A stretch of 64,000 nt of DNA from Paraburkholderia sabiae (GTDB lineage: Bacteria > Pseudomonadota > Gammaproteobacteria > Burkholderiales > Burkholderiaceae), in assembly GCF_030412785.1 (NCBI RefSeq), contig NZ_CP125295.1, positions 3,410,001 to 3,474,000 on the forward strand, in the 5' to 3' direction. Shown piece by piece: positions 44,081 through 53,380 of the stretch. The position numbers and the translations under genes are program-made. A model generated the notes under the pieces. It saw only the letters and a program-made list of their open reading frames with translations. It had not been told where the DNA came from and did not search any database. Numbering within the stretch: position 1 is the stretch's first letter; every line of letters starts with the position of its first letter.

Positions 44081-44569
44081 ATGTTCGAATCCACCATCAA
44101 TACCGCGCTGCCCAAGGCCGAGTTCTATCAGGAACTGGCGTCGCAGGCGCGCTCGCTTCTCGAAGGCGAAGCGAATCAGATCGCCAATGCGGCCAATCTG
44201 TCGGCGCTGATCTTTCACAGCCTGCCGCAGCTGAACTGGGTGGGTTTTTATTTCGCGCTCGACGGCGAACTGGTCGTCGGTCCGTTTCAGGGCAAGCCCG
44301 CCTGCGTGCGCATTCCGATGGGACGCGGCGTATGCGGCACCGCTGCGCAAACGCGCGAAACGCAGGTCGTGCCGGACGTGGATGCGTTTCCTGGGCACAT
44401 TGCGTGCGATTCGGCATCGCGCTCGGAGATCGTGATTCCGCTGCAAAAGGCGAATGGCGAACTGGTCGGCGTGCTCGATATCGACAGCCCGGTGCTCGAA
44501 CGTTTCGACGACGAAGACCGGCGTGGACTCGAAGAAGTCGCGAAGATTTTCGTGGCGTCGCTGGGCTAA
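44081..44569 (+). CDS. msrC: GAF-domain free methionine-(R)-sulfoxide reductase
   Basis: This 162-residue single GAF domain matches fRMsr (E. coli YebR/MsrC). It shows LNWVGFYFALDGELVVGPFQG, the Cys residues at 75, 85 and 109 (GKPACVRIP, GVCGTAAQT, GHIACDSAS) and LVGVLDIDSPV. It reduces the free R-epimer of methionine sulfoxide through these Cys, in the cytosol. A GTG at 44072 is an alternative start; neither has a strong ribosome site. It converges on the catalase gene with a shared terminator. Confidence 0.92.
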   Translation: MFESTINTALPKAEFYQELASQARSLLEGEANQIANAANLSALIFHSLPQLNWVGFYFALDGELVVGPFQGKPACVRIPMGRGVCGTAAQTRETQVVPDVDAFPGHIACDSASRSEIVIPLQKANGELVGVLDIDSPVLERFDDEDRRGLEEVAKIFVASLG

Positions 44570-44588
44570 TCGCAGCGTCGAAACAACA

Positions 44589-44618
44589 AGCCCCGAAGAC
44601 CTTTCGATCTTCGGGGCT
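44589..44618. terminator. Bidirectional terminator between msrC and catalase
   Basis: A perfect 11-bp inverted repeat AGCCCCGAAGA/TCTTCGGGGCT with an 8-base loop sits between the convergent genes. No strong U-tract follows on the plus strand (GATTCG), and on the minus strand TTGTTGTTTC follows. Confidence 0.75.
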
Positions 44619-44657
44619 GATTCGATGCAGACGGCAACCGCCGTCACACGATAAGCT

Positions 44658-46121
44658 TTACAGCGCGCGGTTCGGCGTCGCGCTTTCCTTCTTCACCGAC
44701 TCCAGCGCAGCCGCCACGCCTTGCCCATATGCGGGATCGGCCTTCGTGCAGTGCTCGATATGCAGCTTCTGGATCGGCTCCGACACGCCCGCCAGCGAAC
44801 GCGCCGTGTTGTCGAACAGCGCCTGCTTCTTCTCGGCCGACATCAGGCGGAACAGATTGCCCGGCTGCGAGAAGTAGTCGTCGTCGACGCGGTGGTTCCA
44901 GTGATCGGCGGCACCTTCGATCGACAGCGGCGGCTCGCTGAAATCCGGCTGATCGACCCATTCGCCGCGCGTGTTCGGGTTATACGGCGTCGCGCCGCCC
45001 GCGTTGCCATCGACGCGCATGAAGCCGTCGCGATGATAGCTGTGCACCGGGCACTTCGGCGCGTTGACGGGAATCAGGCTGTGATTCACGCCCAGGCGAT
45101 AACGCTGCGCATCGCCGTAAGAGAACAGGCGGCCTTGCAGCATCTTGTCCGGCGAAAAGCTGATGCCTGGCACGACGTTCGCGGGATTGAACGCGGCCTG
45201 CTCGACGTCGGCGAAATGATTTTCCGCGTTGCGATTCAATTCCATCACGCCCACTTCGATCAGCGGATAGTCCTTCTTCGGCCAGATCTTGGTCAGATCG
45301 AACGGGTTGTACGGCGTCGTCGATGCGTCCTTCTCCGGCATCACCTGCACGTACATCGTCCACTTCGGGAACGCCTTGTTTTCGATCGATTCGTACAGGT
45401 CGCGATGCGAGCTTTCGCGATCGCTACCGACGAGTGCCGCCGCTTCCGCATCGCTAAGATTTTCGATGCCCTGTTGCGTATGCAGATGGAACTTGACCCA
45501 GAAGCGCTCCTTGTCTGCATTGATGAAGCTGAACGTGTGGCTGCCGAAGCCGTGCATATGACGGAACGTCTTCGGAATGCCGCGATCGCTCATCACGATC
45601 GTCACCTGATGCAGCGCTTCGGGCAGTTGCGTCCAGAAGTCCCAGTTGTTTTCGGCGCTGCGCAGGCCCGTACGCGGGTCGCGCTTGACGGCGTGATTCA
45701 GGTCGGGGAACTTCAGCGGATCGCGCAGGAAGAACACAGGCGTGTTATTGCCGACGAGGTCCCAGTTGCCTTCTTCCGTGTAGAACTTCACGGCAAAACC
45801 ACGGATGTCGCGCTCAGCATCGGCGGCACCGCGTTCGCCCGCAACCGTCGAGAAGCGTGCGAACAGTTCCGTCTTCTTGCCGATCTGCGAAAAGATCTTG
45901 GCGCGCGTGTACTTCGTGATGTCGTGCGTGACCGTGAACGTGCCGAAGGCGCCCGAGCCTTTCGCGTGCATGCGGCGCTCGGGGATCACTTCGCGGTCGA
46001 AGTGCGCGAGTTTCTCGAGGAACCACACGTCCTGCAGCAACGCAGGGCCGCGCGGCCCGGCCGTCTGAATGTTCTGATTGTCTACAACGGGTGCGCCAAA
46101 AGCAGTCGTCAACTTGTTCAC
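44658..46121 (-). CDS. Monofunctional haem catalase, small-subunit clade
   Basis: This 487-residue catalase has the distal His in [20 protein letters not shown] and Asn in the [12 protein letters not shown] region. The proximal haem-ligand Tyr is in the signature [14 protein letters not shown]. Length and the absence of a C-terminal flavodoxin-like domain mark a small-subunit enzyme. The GTG at 46121 (VNKLTTAFG) is preferred: GGAGGG lies seven bases upstream, and the longer frame to 46283 has no catalase character. The gene diverges from the RpiR-type regulator over 434 bp and probably responds to peroxide via OxyR, but I could not assign an operator. Confidence 0.95.
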   Translation of the reverse strand: MNKLTTAFGAPVVDNQNIQTAGPRGPALLQDVWFLEKLAHFDREVIPERRMHAKGSGAFGTFTVTHDITKYTRAKIFSQIGKKTELFARFSTVAGERGAADAERDIRGFAVKFYTEEGNWDLVGNNTPVFFLRDPLKFPDLNHAVKRDPRTGLRSAENNWDFWTQLPEALHQVTIVMSDRGIPKTFRHMHGFGSHTFSFINADKERFWVKFHLHTQQGIENLSDAEAAALVGSDRESSHRDLYESIENKAFPKWTMYVQVMPEKDASTTPYNPFDLTKIWPKKDYPLIEVGVMELNRNAENHFADVEQAAFNPANVVPGISFSPDKMLQGRLFSYGDAQRYRLGVNHSLIPVNAPKCPVHSYHRDGFMRVDGNAGGATPYNPNTRGEWVDQPDFSEPPLSIEGAADHWNHRVDDDYFSQPGNLFRLMSAEKKQALFDNTARSLAGVSEPIQKLHIEHCTKADPAYGQGVAAALESVKKESATPNRAL

Positions 46122-46555
46122 GTCTAGCCCTCCAACACTTATAGGTAGTTCCGGGGACGCGCCGCCGGATCGTACTGTGGGTTTTCCAGCGGCCACGGCC
46201 GCAAAGCGCCGTAGTCTCCGGAGGCGGAATCGGGACGGCAATGCCGTCGAAATGAAGGCCGCGCGGTGCTCAACACGCGTCAACCTGTTACTGCGGAGGC
46301 GATCTTACTGCCATTCGAATGAACGAGCAGCGAAGGGTCAAGCCTTCTGGCGCAAGGATGAAACGCATGCAAGATGCGGTGCCAAAAGCGCTTGATCGAT
46401 GAATGGCATTCAATGCGCGGCGCATCCTTCTCCTATGGAATTACACAATCCGATAAAAAAATTAAGTTAGCGCTGGCTTTATTGTCCTTGTCATATAGAT
46501 ACCAGATTGCCGGCCAATGACAGATAACTAACGAGAACATTCGGAACGACACTCG
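46122..46555. other. Divergent intergenic region of catalase and RpiR-type gene
   Basis: The 434 bp hold no supported gene. The right part (46435-46510) is markedly AT-rich for this genome (ATTACACAATCC, then an A-rich run AAAAAAATTAAG, then CATATAGATAC). It is the likely place for the RpiR-type promoter and operator. The left part next to 46121 should hold the catalase promoter. Confidence 0.45.
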
Positions 46556-47434
46556 ATGTCCACCGCGTTCGCCCACACAGTCGAAGCAAGCTTTGCGACG
46601 CTCACGCCCACGGCCAAGCGGATCGCCAGCTATATGCTGGCGAATCTCGAACGCCTCGGCCTGGAGACGGCGGATCAGATCGCGCAGCAGACGGGCACGA
46701 GCGGCATTTCGGTGGGACGCTTTCTTCGCAGCGTCGGCTATCGCAATCTCGACGACCTGAAGCGCGAACTTCGCGGCGCGCAGTCGCGTCCGTGGTTCAT
46801 CACGGACCGGCTCGACGCTTACCGCAGTGAGCGCGACAGCAGCGACACGAACGGCCTCGACGTAAGCGACCCAACTCCCGCGAGTTCGCTCGATCTCGAA
46901 GTCGACGCAATCCGCTATGTCTATCAACTCGCGCAAGGCGAAACCTTCGCGCGCATTGCACAGCGCATTGCCGAAGCCGATGCCGTTTTCATCCTCGGCA
47001 TCCAGTCGACGCGCGGCATCTCCAATGCGTTCTACAGTTACCTCGAATATCTGCGACCGCGCGTGTTCTATTCCGACGGCATGTCCGGCTCGTATGTGGA
47101 CTCGCTCAATTCGGAGTTCGCGTCGCCTTACCTGATCGTCACCGACACACGCGCCTATTCGCGCATCGCGCGCCGCTATTGCGAAGCCGCGGCGCGGCGC
47201 GAGTTGCCCTTTGCACTCGTCACCGATCTGTATTGCCCCTGGGCGCGCGAGTTTGCTTGCGATCTGATCCAGGTCAAGACGGATGTCGGCCAGTTCTGGG
47301 ACTCGCTTGCGCCGCTCACGTGCATGTTTAATCTCTTGCTGACATCGATTGTCGAACGGCTCGGCCCCGCCATCGACGAACGCGTCGCGCGCAACCGCGA
47401 GTTGCAGCGCGAACTCGATCAATTCGACCTTTGA
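46556..47434 (+). CDS. RpiR/MurR-family regulator with SIS domain
   Basis: The 292-residue protein has an N-terminal HTH-6 domain (about 1-77; ASFATLTPTAKRIASYMLAN, ISVGRFLRSVGYRNLDDLK) and a C-terminal sugar-isomerase-like SIS domain (about 125-250; AVFILGIQSTRGISNAFYSYL, LIVTDTRAYSRIARRYCEA). RpiR members sense phosphosugars or amino-sugar derivatives; MurR senses N-acetylmuramate 6-phosphate. It is directly upstream of a VanX-like dipeptidase and a dipeptide ABC transporter, so a cell-wall-recycling signal is a sensible guess. The SIS fold may be degenerate. Confidence 0.88.
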   Translation: MSTAFAHTVEASFATLTPTAKRIASYMLANLERLGLETADQIAQQTGTSGISVGRFLRSVGYRNLDDLKRELRGAQSRPWFITDRLDAYRSERDSSDTNGLDVSDPTPASSLDLEVDAIRYVYQLAQGETFARIAQRIAEADAVFILGIQSTRGISNAFYSYLEYLRPRVFYSDGMSGSYVDSLNSEFASPYLIVTDTRAYSRIARRYCEAAARRELPFALVTDLYCPWAREFACDLIQVKTDVGQFWDSLAPLTCMFNLLLTSIVERLGPAIDERVARNRELQRELDQFDL

Positions 47435-47439
47435 ATCTC

Positions 47440-48006
47440 ATGACCGACACACCGCAACTGATCCATATCACGCCGCAAACGCATCGCGTCGAGCTGCAAC
47501 TCGCCTATGCAACCGCCGACAATTTCACCGGCAAGCCGATCTATAAGGAAGCGCACTGCTTGCTGCTCGCGCCCGCCGAAGCGGGCCTGCGCAAAGCCGT
47601 CGAGCTCGCGGCCAGCATCGGTATGACGCTGCGCATTTTCGATGCGTACCGCCCGCCGCAAGCGCAAAAGGTTCTGTGGGACTTTCTGCCCGATCCGACC
47701 TTTATCGCGGAACTTGGACGCGGTTCGAACCATAGCCGCGGCACGGCGCTCGATCTGACCTTGATCGACAGCAATGGCGAAGAACTCGACATGGGTACCG
47801 GCTTCGATGCGATGGTCAAGGAGTCCGAGCACTTTCACAAGGGACTGCCGCAGCATGTGCAGCGTAACCGTCTGCTGCTGCTCGGCATCATGCACGCAGC
47901 CGGATTTACGCATATTGCCAGCGAGTGGTGGCATTACGAATTACCCGGTTCGCGCGCGCTGCCTGTCATCGACAACGACGACAGCGGCCCGTTGAAACTG
48001 ATGTAG
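47440..48006 (+). CDS. ddpX: D-alanyl-D-alanine dipeptidase, VanX/DdpX type
   Basis: This 188-residue Zn peptidase has the VanX motifs: FDAYRPPQAQK with the catalytic Arg, SNHSRGTALDLTLID supplying the His and Asp ligands, and SEWWHYE with the catalytic Glu and third His ligand. It splits D-Ala-D-Ala to D-alanine. The ATG at 47440 is six bases after the regulator stop; a TTG at 47431 overlapping that stop is an alternative. It is followed 44 bp later by the transporter genes. No vanH/vanA resistance genes are present, so nutrient use rather than glycopeptide resistance is indicated. Confidence 0.93.
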   Translation: MTDTPQLIHITPQTHRVELQLAYATADNFTGKPIYKEAHCLLLAPAEAGLRKAVELAASIGMTLRIFDAYRPPQAQKVLWDFLPDPTFIAELGRGSNHSRGTALDLTLIDSNGEELDMGTGFDAMVKESEHFHKGLPQHVQRNRLLLLGIMHAAGFTHIASEWWHYELPGSRALPVIDNDDSGPLKLM

Positions 48007-48050
48007 TCGCACGCTTTTTCCCGCATGTTCCCTCTCGATACGGAGCGAGT

Positions 48051-49658
48051 ATGAATCTGGTTCTGCGCAATGCGCTAGCGGCAGCGGCCGTCGTTTCGGC
48101 CCTGACGCTTACGATGACGACAACAAGCACCGCATTGGCGGCCACGCCGAAAGACATGCTGGTGATCGCCACCACGCTCGACGAATTCTCGACGCTCGAT
48201 CCGGGCGAAGTGTACGAGCTGGTGCCTGAAGAATATGTCGCGAATACGTACGACCGACTCGTACGCGTCGATCTGAAAGACCCGTCGATATTCAACGGCG
48301 ACGTCGCGCAATCGTGGACGGTCAGCCCCGACGGACTTACGTTCACGTTCAAGATCCGCTCTGGCCTCAAGTTCCACTCGGGCAACCCGCTCACGGCCGA
48401 CGACGTCGCATGGTCGATCCAGCGCTGCGTGCTGCTCGACAAGGGCGCGGCGGCCGTGTTGCAAGGCATCGGGCTGACGAAGGACAACGCGCTGCAAAAC
48501 GTGAAGAAGGTCGACGATTCGACCGTCAGCATCACGACCGATCAGAAATACGCGCCTACGTTCGTGCTGAACGTGCTGGGCGCGTGGCCGGCGTCGGTGG
48601 TCGACAAGAAGCTGCTGCTGTCGCATCAGAAGGGCAACGACTTCGGCAACGAATGGCTGCGCACGAACGAAGCGGGTTCGGGTGCGTACAAGCTCGTGAA
48701 GTGGAGCGCGAACGAAAGCATCATTCTGCAGAAGTTCGACGGCTACCGCATGCCGCTGGCGATGAAACGCATCGTGCTGCGGCACGTGCCCGAAGCGTCG
48801 AGCCAGCGCCTGCTGCTCGAAAACGGCGACGCCGACGTCGCGCGCAATCTGAGCCCCGACGATCTCGCGGCACTCACGAAGGGCAACAAGGTCACGGTGA
48901 CGTCGGTGCCGCAAGCGACATTGCTCTATCTCGGCCTGAACGTTAAGAACCCGAATCTCGCGAAGCCTGAAGTACAGGAAGCAATGAAGTGGCTGATCGA
49001 CTACGACGGCATTCAGAAAAACGTGACGAAGAGCACCTTCAAGGTTCACGAAACGTTCCTGCCCGAAGGCTTTCTCGGCGCGCTGAACAGCAACCCGTAT
49101 CATCAGGACGTCGCGAAAGCGAAGGCATTGCTCGCTAAAGCCGGCTTGCCGAATGGCTTCAACGTGACGATGGACGTGCGCAGCGCGTATCCGTACAACG
49201 AAATCGCGCAAGCCGTGCAGGCGAATCTCGCGCAAGGCGGCATCAAGGTCGAGATCATTCCCGGCGACAACAAGCAGACGCTCGCGAAGTATCGCGCGCG
49301 GCAGCACGATATCTATATCGGCGAATGGTCGGCGGATTACATCGACCCGCACAGCAACGCGCAAGGCTACGCATGGAATCCCGACAACTCGGACAAGTCT
49401 TCGTACAAGATGCTCGCGTGGCGCAATTCGTGGGACATTCCCGATCTGACGAAAGAGACCAATGCGGCACTCGCCGAATCGTCGACGACGAAACGCGCGC
49501 AGCTCTATCAGACGATGCAGAAGGAAATGCTCGCGAAATCGCCGTTCGTCATCATGTTCCAGCAGGTGTCGCAAGTGGCGATGCGTCCGGGCGTGTCGGG
49601 TCTCGAAGTCGGCCCGATCAACGACCTCGTGTCGTATCTGCATGTGAAGAAGCAGTAA
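48051..49658 (+). CDS. ddpA: Dipeptide ABC transporter periplasmic binding protein (DppA/DdpA-like)
   Basis: This 535-residue SBP_bac_5 protein has a signal peptide (MNLVLRNALAAAAVVSALTL, cleavage near TALAA). The binding-protein core includes FSTLDPGEVYELVPEEYVAN, FKIRSGLKFHSGNPLTADDVAWSIQR and a C-terminal YADYIDPHS-like SADYIDPHSNAQG. It captures oligopeptides or dipeptides in the periplasm. Coupling to a D-Ala-D-Ala dipeptidase points to D,D-dipeptide or small cell-wall peptides. Start from the ATG at 48051 after CGGAGCGAG. Confidence 0.9.
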   Translation: MNLVLRNALAAAAVVSALTLTMTTTSTALAATPKDMLVIATTLDEFSTLDPGEVYELVPEEYVANTYDRLVRVDLKDPSIFNGDVAQSWTVSPDGLTFTFKIRSGLKFHSGNPLTADDVAWSIQRCVLLDKGAAAVLQGIGLTKDNALQNVKKVDDSTVSITTDQKYAPTFVLNVLGAWPASVVDKKLLLSHQKGNDFGNEWLRTNEAGSGAYKLVKWSANESIILQKFDGYRMPLAMKRIVLRHVPEASSQRLLLENGDADVARNLSPDDLAALTKGNKVTVTSVPQATLLYLGLNVKNPNLAKPEVQEAMKWLIDYDGIQKNVTKSTFKVHETFLPEGFLGALNSNPYHQDVAKAKALLAKAGLPNGFNVTMDVRSAYPYNEIAQAVQANLAQGGIKVEIIPGDNKQTLAKYRARQHDIYIGEWSADYIDPHSNAQGYAWNPDNSDKSSYKMLAWRNSWDIPDLTKETNAALAESSTTKRAQLYQTMQKEMLAKSPFVIMFQQVSQVAMRPGVSGLEVGPINDLVSYLHVKKQ

Positions 49659-49670
49659 GCGCATAGCGAC

Positions 49671-50741
49671 ATGTCGACGACGCTCACTCCCATCGATCGA
49701 ATCCGCGCTGCGTCCACGCGCAGCGCGGGCGTGCGCTGGACGCTGCGCGTGCTGCGCTGGGTACTCACGCTCGCGATCACGTTCACGGGGCTGCTGGCCG
49801 TGACCTTCGTGATCGGCCGCAAGGTGCCGATCGATCCCGTGCTCGCGATACTCGGCGATCGGGCTTCGGCGAGCGCTTATGCGGCCGCGCGTATTCAGCT
49901 CGGCCTCGACAAGCCGCTCGTCGAGCAGTTCTTCATCTACGTGAGCGCCGTGCTGCATGGCGATCTCGGCGTGTCGCTATTAACGGCGAATCCGGTGATC
50001 GACGATATCAAGCGCGTGTTTCCTGCGACGCTCGAACTGGCCACTTTGGCGACGATCATCGGCGTGCTGGTTGGCGTGCCGCTCGGCGTGATTGCGGCGA
50101 CGCGGCATAACCGCTGGATCGATCACGTCGCGCGTTTTATCGGGTTGATCGGTAGTTCGGTGCCTGTGTTCTGGCTGGGGTTGATGGGGCTGCTGCTGTT
50201 CTATGCAAAGCTGCACTGGGTATCGGGACCAGGAAGACTCGACCCCGTGTTCGACGGCATGGTCGATACGCATACGGGCAGTCTGCTGATCGATTCGCTG
50301 ATCGCCGGCGAATGGGATGTGTTCTTCAACGCGCTATCGCACATCGCGTTGCCTGCCGCGATACTCGGTTATTACTCGGTCGCGTATCTGAGCCGGATGA
50401 CGCGCTCGTTCATGCTCGATCAGCTGAATCAGGAATACATCACGACGGCGCGCGCGAAAGGTCTGTCAGAGCGGCGCGTGGTGTGGGTGCATGCGTTCGG
50501 CAATATCGCCGTGCCGCTGCTCACCGTGATCGCGCTCTCGTACAGCTTTTTGCTCGAAGGCTCGGTGCTGACGGAGATCGTGTTCGCGTGGCCCGGCATC
50601 GGCTCGTATCTGACAGGCGCCCTGCTCAACGCCGACATGAATGCCGTGCTCGGCAGCACGCTCGTGATCGGCATGACCTTCATCGCGTTGAACCTGCTGA
50701 CCGACGCGCTGTATCGCGTGTTCGATCCGCGCGCCCGCTGA
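49671..50741 (+). CDS. ddpB: Dipeptide ABC transporter permease (DppB/DdpB-like)
   Basis: This 356-residue permease has six helices, a first-helix segment VLTLAITFTGLLAVTFVIGRKVP, and the BPD-transport EAA-type loop LNQEYITTARAKGLSERRVVWVHAFGN. The conserved PGIGSYLTGALLNADMNAV region near the end is typical of DppB. The long N-terminal stretch of about 35 residues before TM1 is Arg-rich. It is 12 bp after the binding protein and pairs with the next permease. Confidence 0.92.
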   Translation: MSTTLTPIDRIRAASTRSAGVRWTLRVLRWVLTLAITFTGLLAVTFVIGRKVPIDPVLAILGDRASASAYAAARIQLGLDKPLVEQFFIYVSAVLHGDLGVSLLTANPVIDDIKRVFPATLELATLATIIGVLVGVPLGVIAATRHNRWIDHVARFIGLIGSSVPVFWLGLMGLLLFYAKLHWVSGPGRLDPVFDGMVDTHTGSLLIDSLIAGEWDVFFNALSHIALPAAILGYYSVAYLSRMTRSFMLDQLNQEYITTARAKGLSERRVVWVHAFGNIAVPLLTVIALSYSFLLEGSVLTEIVFAWPGIGSYLTGALLNADMNAVLGSTLVIGMTFIALNLLTDALYRVFDPRAR

Positions 50742-50760
50742 TGCAACGGAGACTTTCGAC

Positions 50761-51714
50761 GTGCGACCCCCTGTTGACCGTTCGACGCAGGACTGGCCGA
50801 TGAACGCGCCGCGTCCCACGTGGAAGGAATGGCTGCTGACGGACACGCCCGCGTCGCGCAGACAGGCCGCGCTCGGACTCGCGTATCGACGTTGGCGGCG
50901 CTTTGCGGGCAATCCGCTTTCCGTATTCGGTTTTTCGATTCTGGTGCTGCTTGTGATCGTCGCGATTATCGGCCCGTGGATTGCGCCGCATGATCCGTTG
51001 CGGCAAGTGCTGTCCGATCGCCTGTTGCCGCCTGGCTCTGCATCGCACTGGCTCGGCACCGATCAACTCGGCCGCGACATACTCTCGCGCATCATCTACG
51101 GTTCGCGGCTCACGCTGTCGATTGCGATACTCGTCGTGGTCGTCGTAGTTCCGATTGGTCTTTTGATCGGCACGACGGCAGGCTTCTTCGGCGGCTGGGT
51201 CGATAACGTGCTGATGCGCGTGACGGACATCGCGCTCGCTTTCCCGAAGATCGTGCTCGCACTGGCCTTCGCTGCCGCGCTGGGTCCGGGCGTGATCAAT
51301 GCGGTGATCGCGATTTCGATCACCGCATGGCCCGCGTATGCGCGGCTAGCGCGTGCCGAAACGTTGCGGCTCGTGCAGGCCGACTTCATTCACGTCGCGC
51401 GGCTGCAAGGCGCGTCGAGCTTGCGCATTCTGCTGCGCTATATCGTGCCGCTGTGTTCGTCGTCGGTGATCGTGCGCGCGACGCTCGACATGGCGGGCAT
51501 CATTCTGACCGTCGCGGGTCTCGGCTTTCTCGGACTCGGCGCGCAACCGCCGAGTCCCGAATGGGGCTTCATGGTCGCGTCGGGCCGCAACGTGCTGCTC
51601 GATTCGTGGTGGGTCGCGACGATACCGGGTTTCGCGATTCTGCTCGTGAGCCTCGCGTTCAATCTGCTCGGCGACGGCTTGCGCGATGTCTTCGATCCGC
51701 GGCATGGAGACTGA
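50761..51714 (+). CDS. ddpC: Dipeptide ABC transporter permease (DppC/DdpC-like)
   Basis: This permease of up to 317 residues has a DppC-type N-terminal (YRRWRRFAGNPLSVFGFSIL), GTDQLGRDILSRIIYGSRLTL and the EAA loop LVQADFIHVARLQGASSLRILLRYIVP. The end is FNLLGDGLRDVFDPR. Two starts are possible. The GTG at 50761 has GGAG eight bases upstream; the ATG at 50800 has AGGA seven bases upstream. Both are in the same frame. It is 19 bp after ddpB. Confidence 0.9.
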   Translation: MRPPVDRSTQDWPMNAPRPTWKEWLLTDTPASRRQAALGLAYRRWRRFAGNPLSVFGFSILVLLVIVAIIGPWIAPHDPLRQVLSDRLLPPGSASHWLGTDQLGRDILSRIIYGSRLTLSIAILVVVVVVPIGLLIGTTAGFFGGWVDNVLMRVTDIALAFPKIVLALAFAAALGPGVINAVIAISITAWPAYARLARAETLRLVQADFIHVARLQGASSLRILLRYIVPLCSSSVIVRATLDMAGIILTVAGLGFLGLGAQPPSPEWGFMVASGRNVLLDSWWVATIPGFAILLVSLAFNLLGDGLRDVFDPRHGD

Positions 51715-51715
51715 T

Positions 51716-52597
51716 ATGGGCACTAACGAAACGCAGCAAGCTCTGTGCGAAATCGACGATCTGCGCATTGCCTTTCGCGCTCACGACGGCTCGATGAACG
51801 AAGCCGTGCGCGGCCTTTCGCTGACGCTGAACAAGGGCGAACGGCTCGGTATCGTCGGCGAATCCGGTTCGGGCAAATCGCTGACGGGGCGCGCATTGCT
51901 CGGGCTGTTGCCGCCTGCCGCACATTGCAGCGCTAACGCGCTGCGCTTCGACGGACAGGATCTGCTCTCCATGCGGGCGGACAAGCGCCGCCGTTTATGC
52001 GGGCAGCAGATGGGCATGATCCTGCAAGACCCTAAGTACTCGCTGAATCCGGTGATGACCGTCGCGCAGCAGATGCGAGAAACGTTTGCGCTGCACGATC
52101 CGAAGCTCGGCCGCCGTGCGATGCGCGAGAAGATCGTCGCCGCGCTCGAGGCCGTGCATATCCGCAATCCGGAACGCGTTGCGGATTCGTATCCGCATGA
52201 ACTGTCGGGCGGCATGGGACAGCGCGTGATGATCGCAATGATGGTATCGACGGGCCCGCGTCTGTTGATCGCCGACGAACCGACCAGCGCGCTCGACGTT
52301 TTAGTGTCGATGCAGGTTCTCGCCGTACTCGACGAGATGATCGCGAAACACGACACTGGCCTCATCTTCATCAGCCACGATCTGCCTCTCGTGATGTCGT
52401 TCTGCGATCGCGTCGTGGTGATGTATGCGGGGCGTGTGGTCGAAACCTGCGCTGCTCGCGACCTCGTGAACGCGCAACATCCCTATACGCGCGGGCTGCT
52501 CGCCGCGAATCCGCCGCTCGTCAATCCGCCCGCCGAATTGCCCGTTCTTTCGCGCGATCCCGCCTGGCTCAACGACGTTCAAGGAGCTTCCGCATGA
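51716..52597 (+). CDS. ddpD: Dipeptide ABC transporter ATP-binding protein (DppD/DdpD-like)
   Basis: This 293-residue ATPase has Walker A GESGSGKSLTG, Q-loop MILQDPKYSLNPVMTV, signature ELSGGMGQRVMIAMMV, Walker B LLIADEPTSALDV and the switch His in FISHDLPLV. A C-terminal oligopeptide-type extension follows (HPYTRGLLAANPPL). The start at 51716 follows GGAGACTGAT, one base after the permease stop. It pairs with the next ATPase to power peptide import. Confidence 0.93.
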   Translation: MGTNETQQALCEIDDLRIAFRAHDGSMNEAVRGLSLTLNKGERLGIVGESGSGKSLTGRALLGLLPPAAHCSANALRFDGQDLLSMRADKRRRLCGQQMGMILQDPKYSLNPVMTVAQQMRETFALHDPKLGRRAMREKIVAALEAVHIRNPERVADSYPHELSGGMGQRVMIAMMVSTGPRLLIADEPTSALDVLVSMQVLAVLDEMIAKHDTGLIFISHDLPLVMSFCDRVVVMYAGRVVETCAARDLVNAQHPYTRGLLAANPPLVNPPAELPVLSRDPAWLNDVQGASA

Positions 52598-53361
52598 TCG
52601 ACGTCGATGCAGTGACCGTGCGCTTCAAGACCGCGGCAGGTGCCGTCGATGCCGTGCGCGATGCGAGTTTTCATGTCGCCCCAGGCGAGATATTTGGGCT
52701 CGTCGGCGAATCGGGTTCCGGCAAGTCGACCATCCTGCGCGCGTTGAGCGGACTCACGCCCATTGCAGAAGGCACGATGCGCATTGCACAGCAAGGCGAA
52801 CAGTCGAACAAGCGCGACGTGCAAATGGTGTTTCAGGATCCCTACGGCTCGCTGCATCCGCGCTTCACTGTCGATCAGACCTTGCGCGAACCGCTGCGCA
52901 TCAATGGCATCGGGCAGCATGAAGAGCGCATCGTCAATGCGCTTCGCGAAGTGGGACTCAACGCGTCGTTTCGCTTTCGCTATCCGCATCAATTGTCGGG
53001 CGGGCAGCGGCAGCGCGTTGCGATTGCGCGTGCGCTGATCGTCGAGCCGCGCGTGCTGCTGCTCGACGAACCGACGTCGGCACTCGATGTCTCCGTGCAG
53101 GCCGAGATACTGAACCTGCTCAAGCGCCTGCATCAGGAGCGCAATCTGACGATGATTCTCGTGAGCCACAATCTCGCCGTGGTCGGCTTTCTGTGCTCGC
53201 GCGTCGCGATCATGCGCAACGGCGAGATTGTCGAAGAACTCGATGTCGAGCAGATTCGCGCGCAGCAGGTCGACAATGAATACTCGCGCAGCCTGCTTCT
53301 TGCAACGGGTGGTTATCAGCGCAAAGCCGTCGAGGCCCTAGGCGTGGATGCGTCGCTCTAA
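52594..53361 (+). CDS. ddpF: Dipeptide ABC transporter ATP-binding protein (DppF/DdpF-like)
   Basis: This 255-residue ATPase has Walker A GESGSGKSTILRAL, Q-loop MVFQDPYGSLHPRFTV, signature QLSGGQRQRVAIARAL, Walker B VLLLDEPTSALDVS and His in LVSHNLAVV. It starts inside the stop of ddpD (four-base overlap). Unlike longer DppF proteins it lacks the C-terminal Cys-rich Fe-S-like tail. Its stop codon lies in the loop of the terminator hairpin. Confidence 0.93.
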   Translation: MIDVDAVTVRFKTAAGAVDAVRDASFHVAPGEIFGLVGESGSGKSTILRALSGLTPIAEGTMRIAQQGEQSNKRDVQMVFQDPYGSLHPRFTVDQTLREPLRINGIGQHEERIVNALREVGLNASFRFRYPHQLSGGQRQRVAIARALIVEPRVLLLDEPTSALDVSVQAEILNLLKRLHQERNLTMILVSHNLAVVGFLCSRVAIMRNGEIVEELDVEQIRAQQVDNEYSRSLLLATGGYQRKAVEALGVDASL

Positions 53362-53380
53362 AGAGCGACGCCCCTTATTT
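53350..53380. terminator. Terminator overlapping the ddpF stop codon
   Basis: A perfect 9-bp stem GCGTCGCTC/GAGCGACGC encloses a TAAA loop that contains the ddpF stop codon. CCCCTTATTTTC follows. Its opposite strand ends the convergent MFS gene region, so it probably works both ways. Confidence 0.8.

Noticed and set aside
46122..46283. N-terminal extension of catalase to 46283
   Set aside because: The extra 54 residues are Arg-rich with no catalase similarity, and the GTG at 46121 has a strong GGAGGG site.
47440..48006. Glycopeptide resistance (van) cluster
   Set aside because: Only the VanX-like dipeptidase is present; vanH, vanA and vanRS are absent and the neighbours are a peptide importer, which fits dipeptide use.
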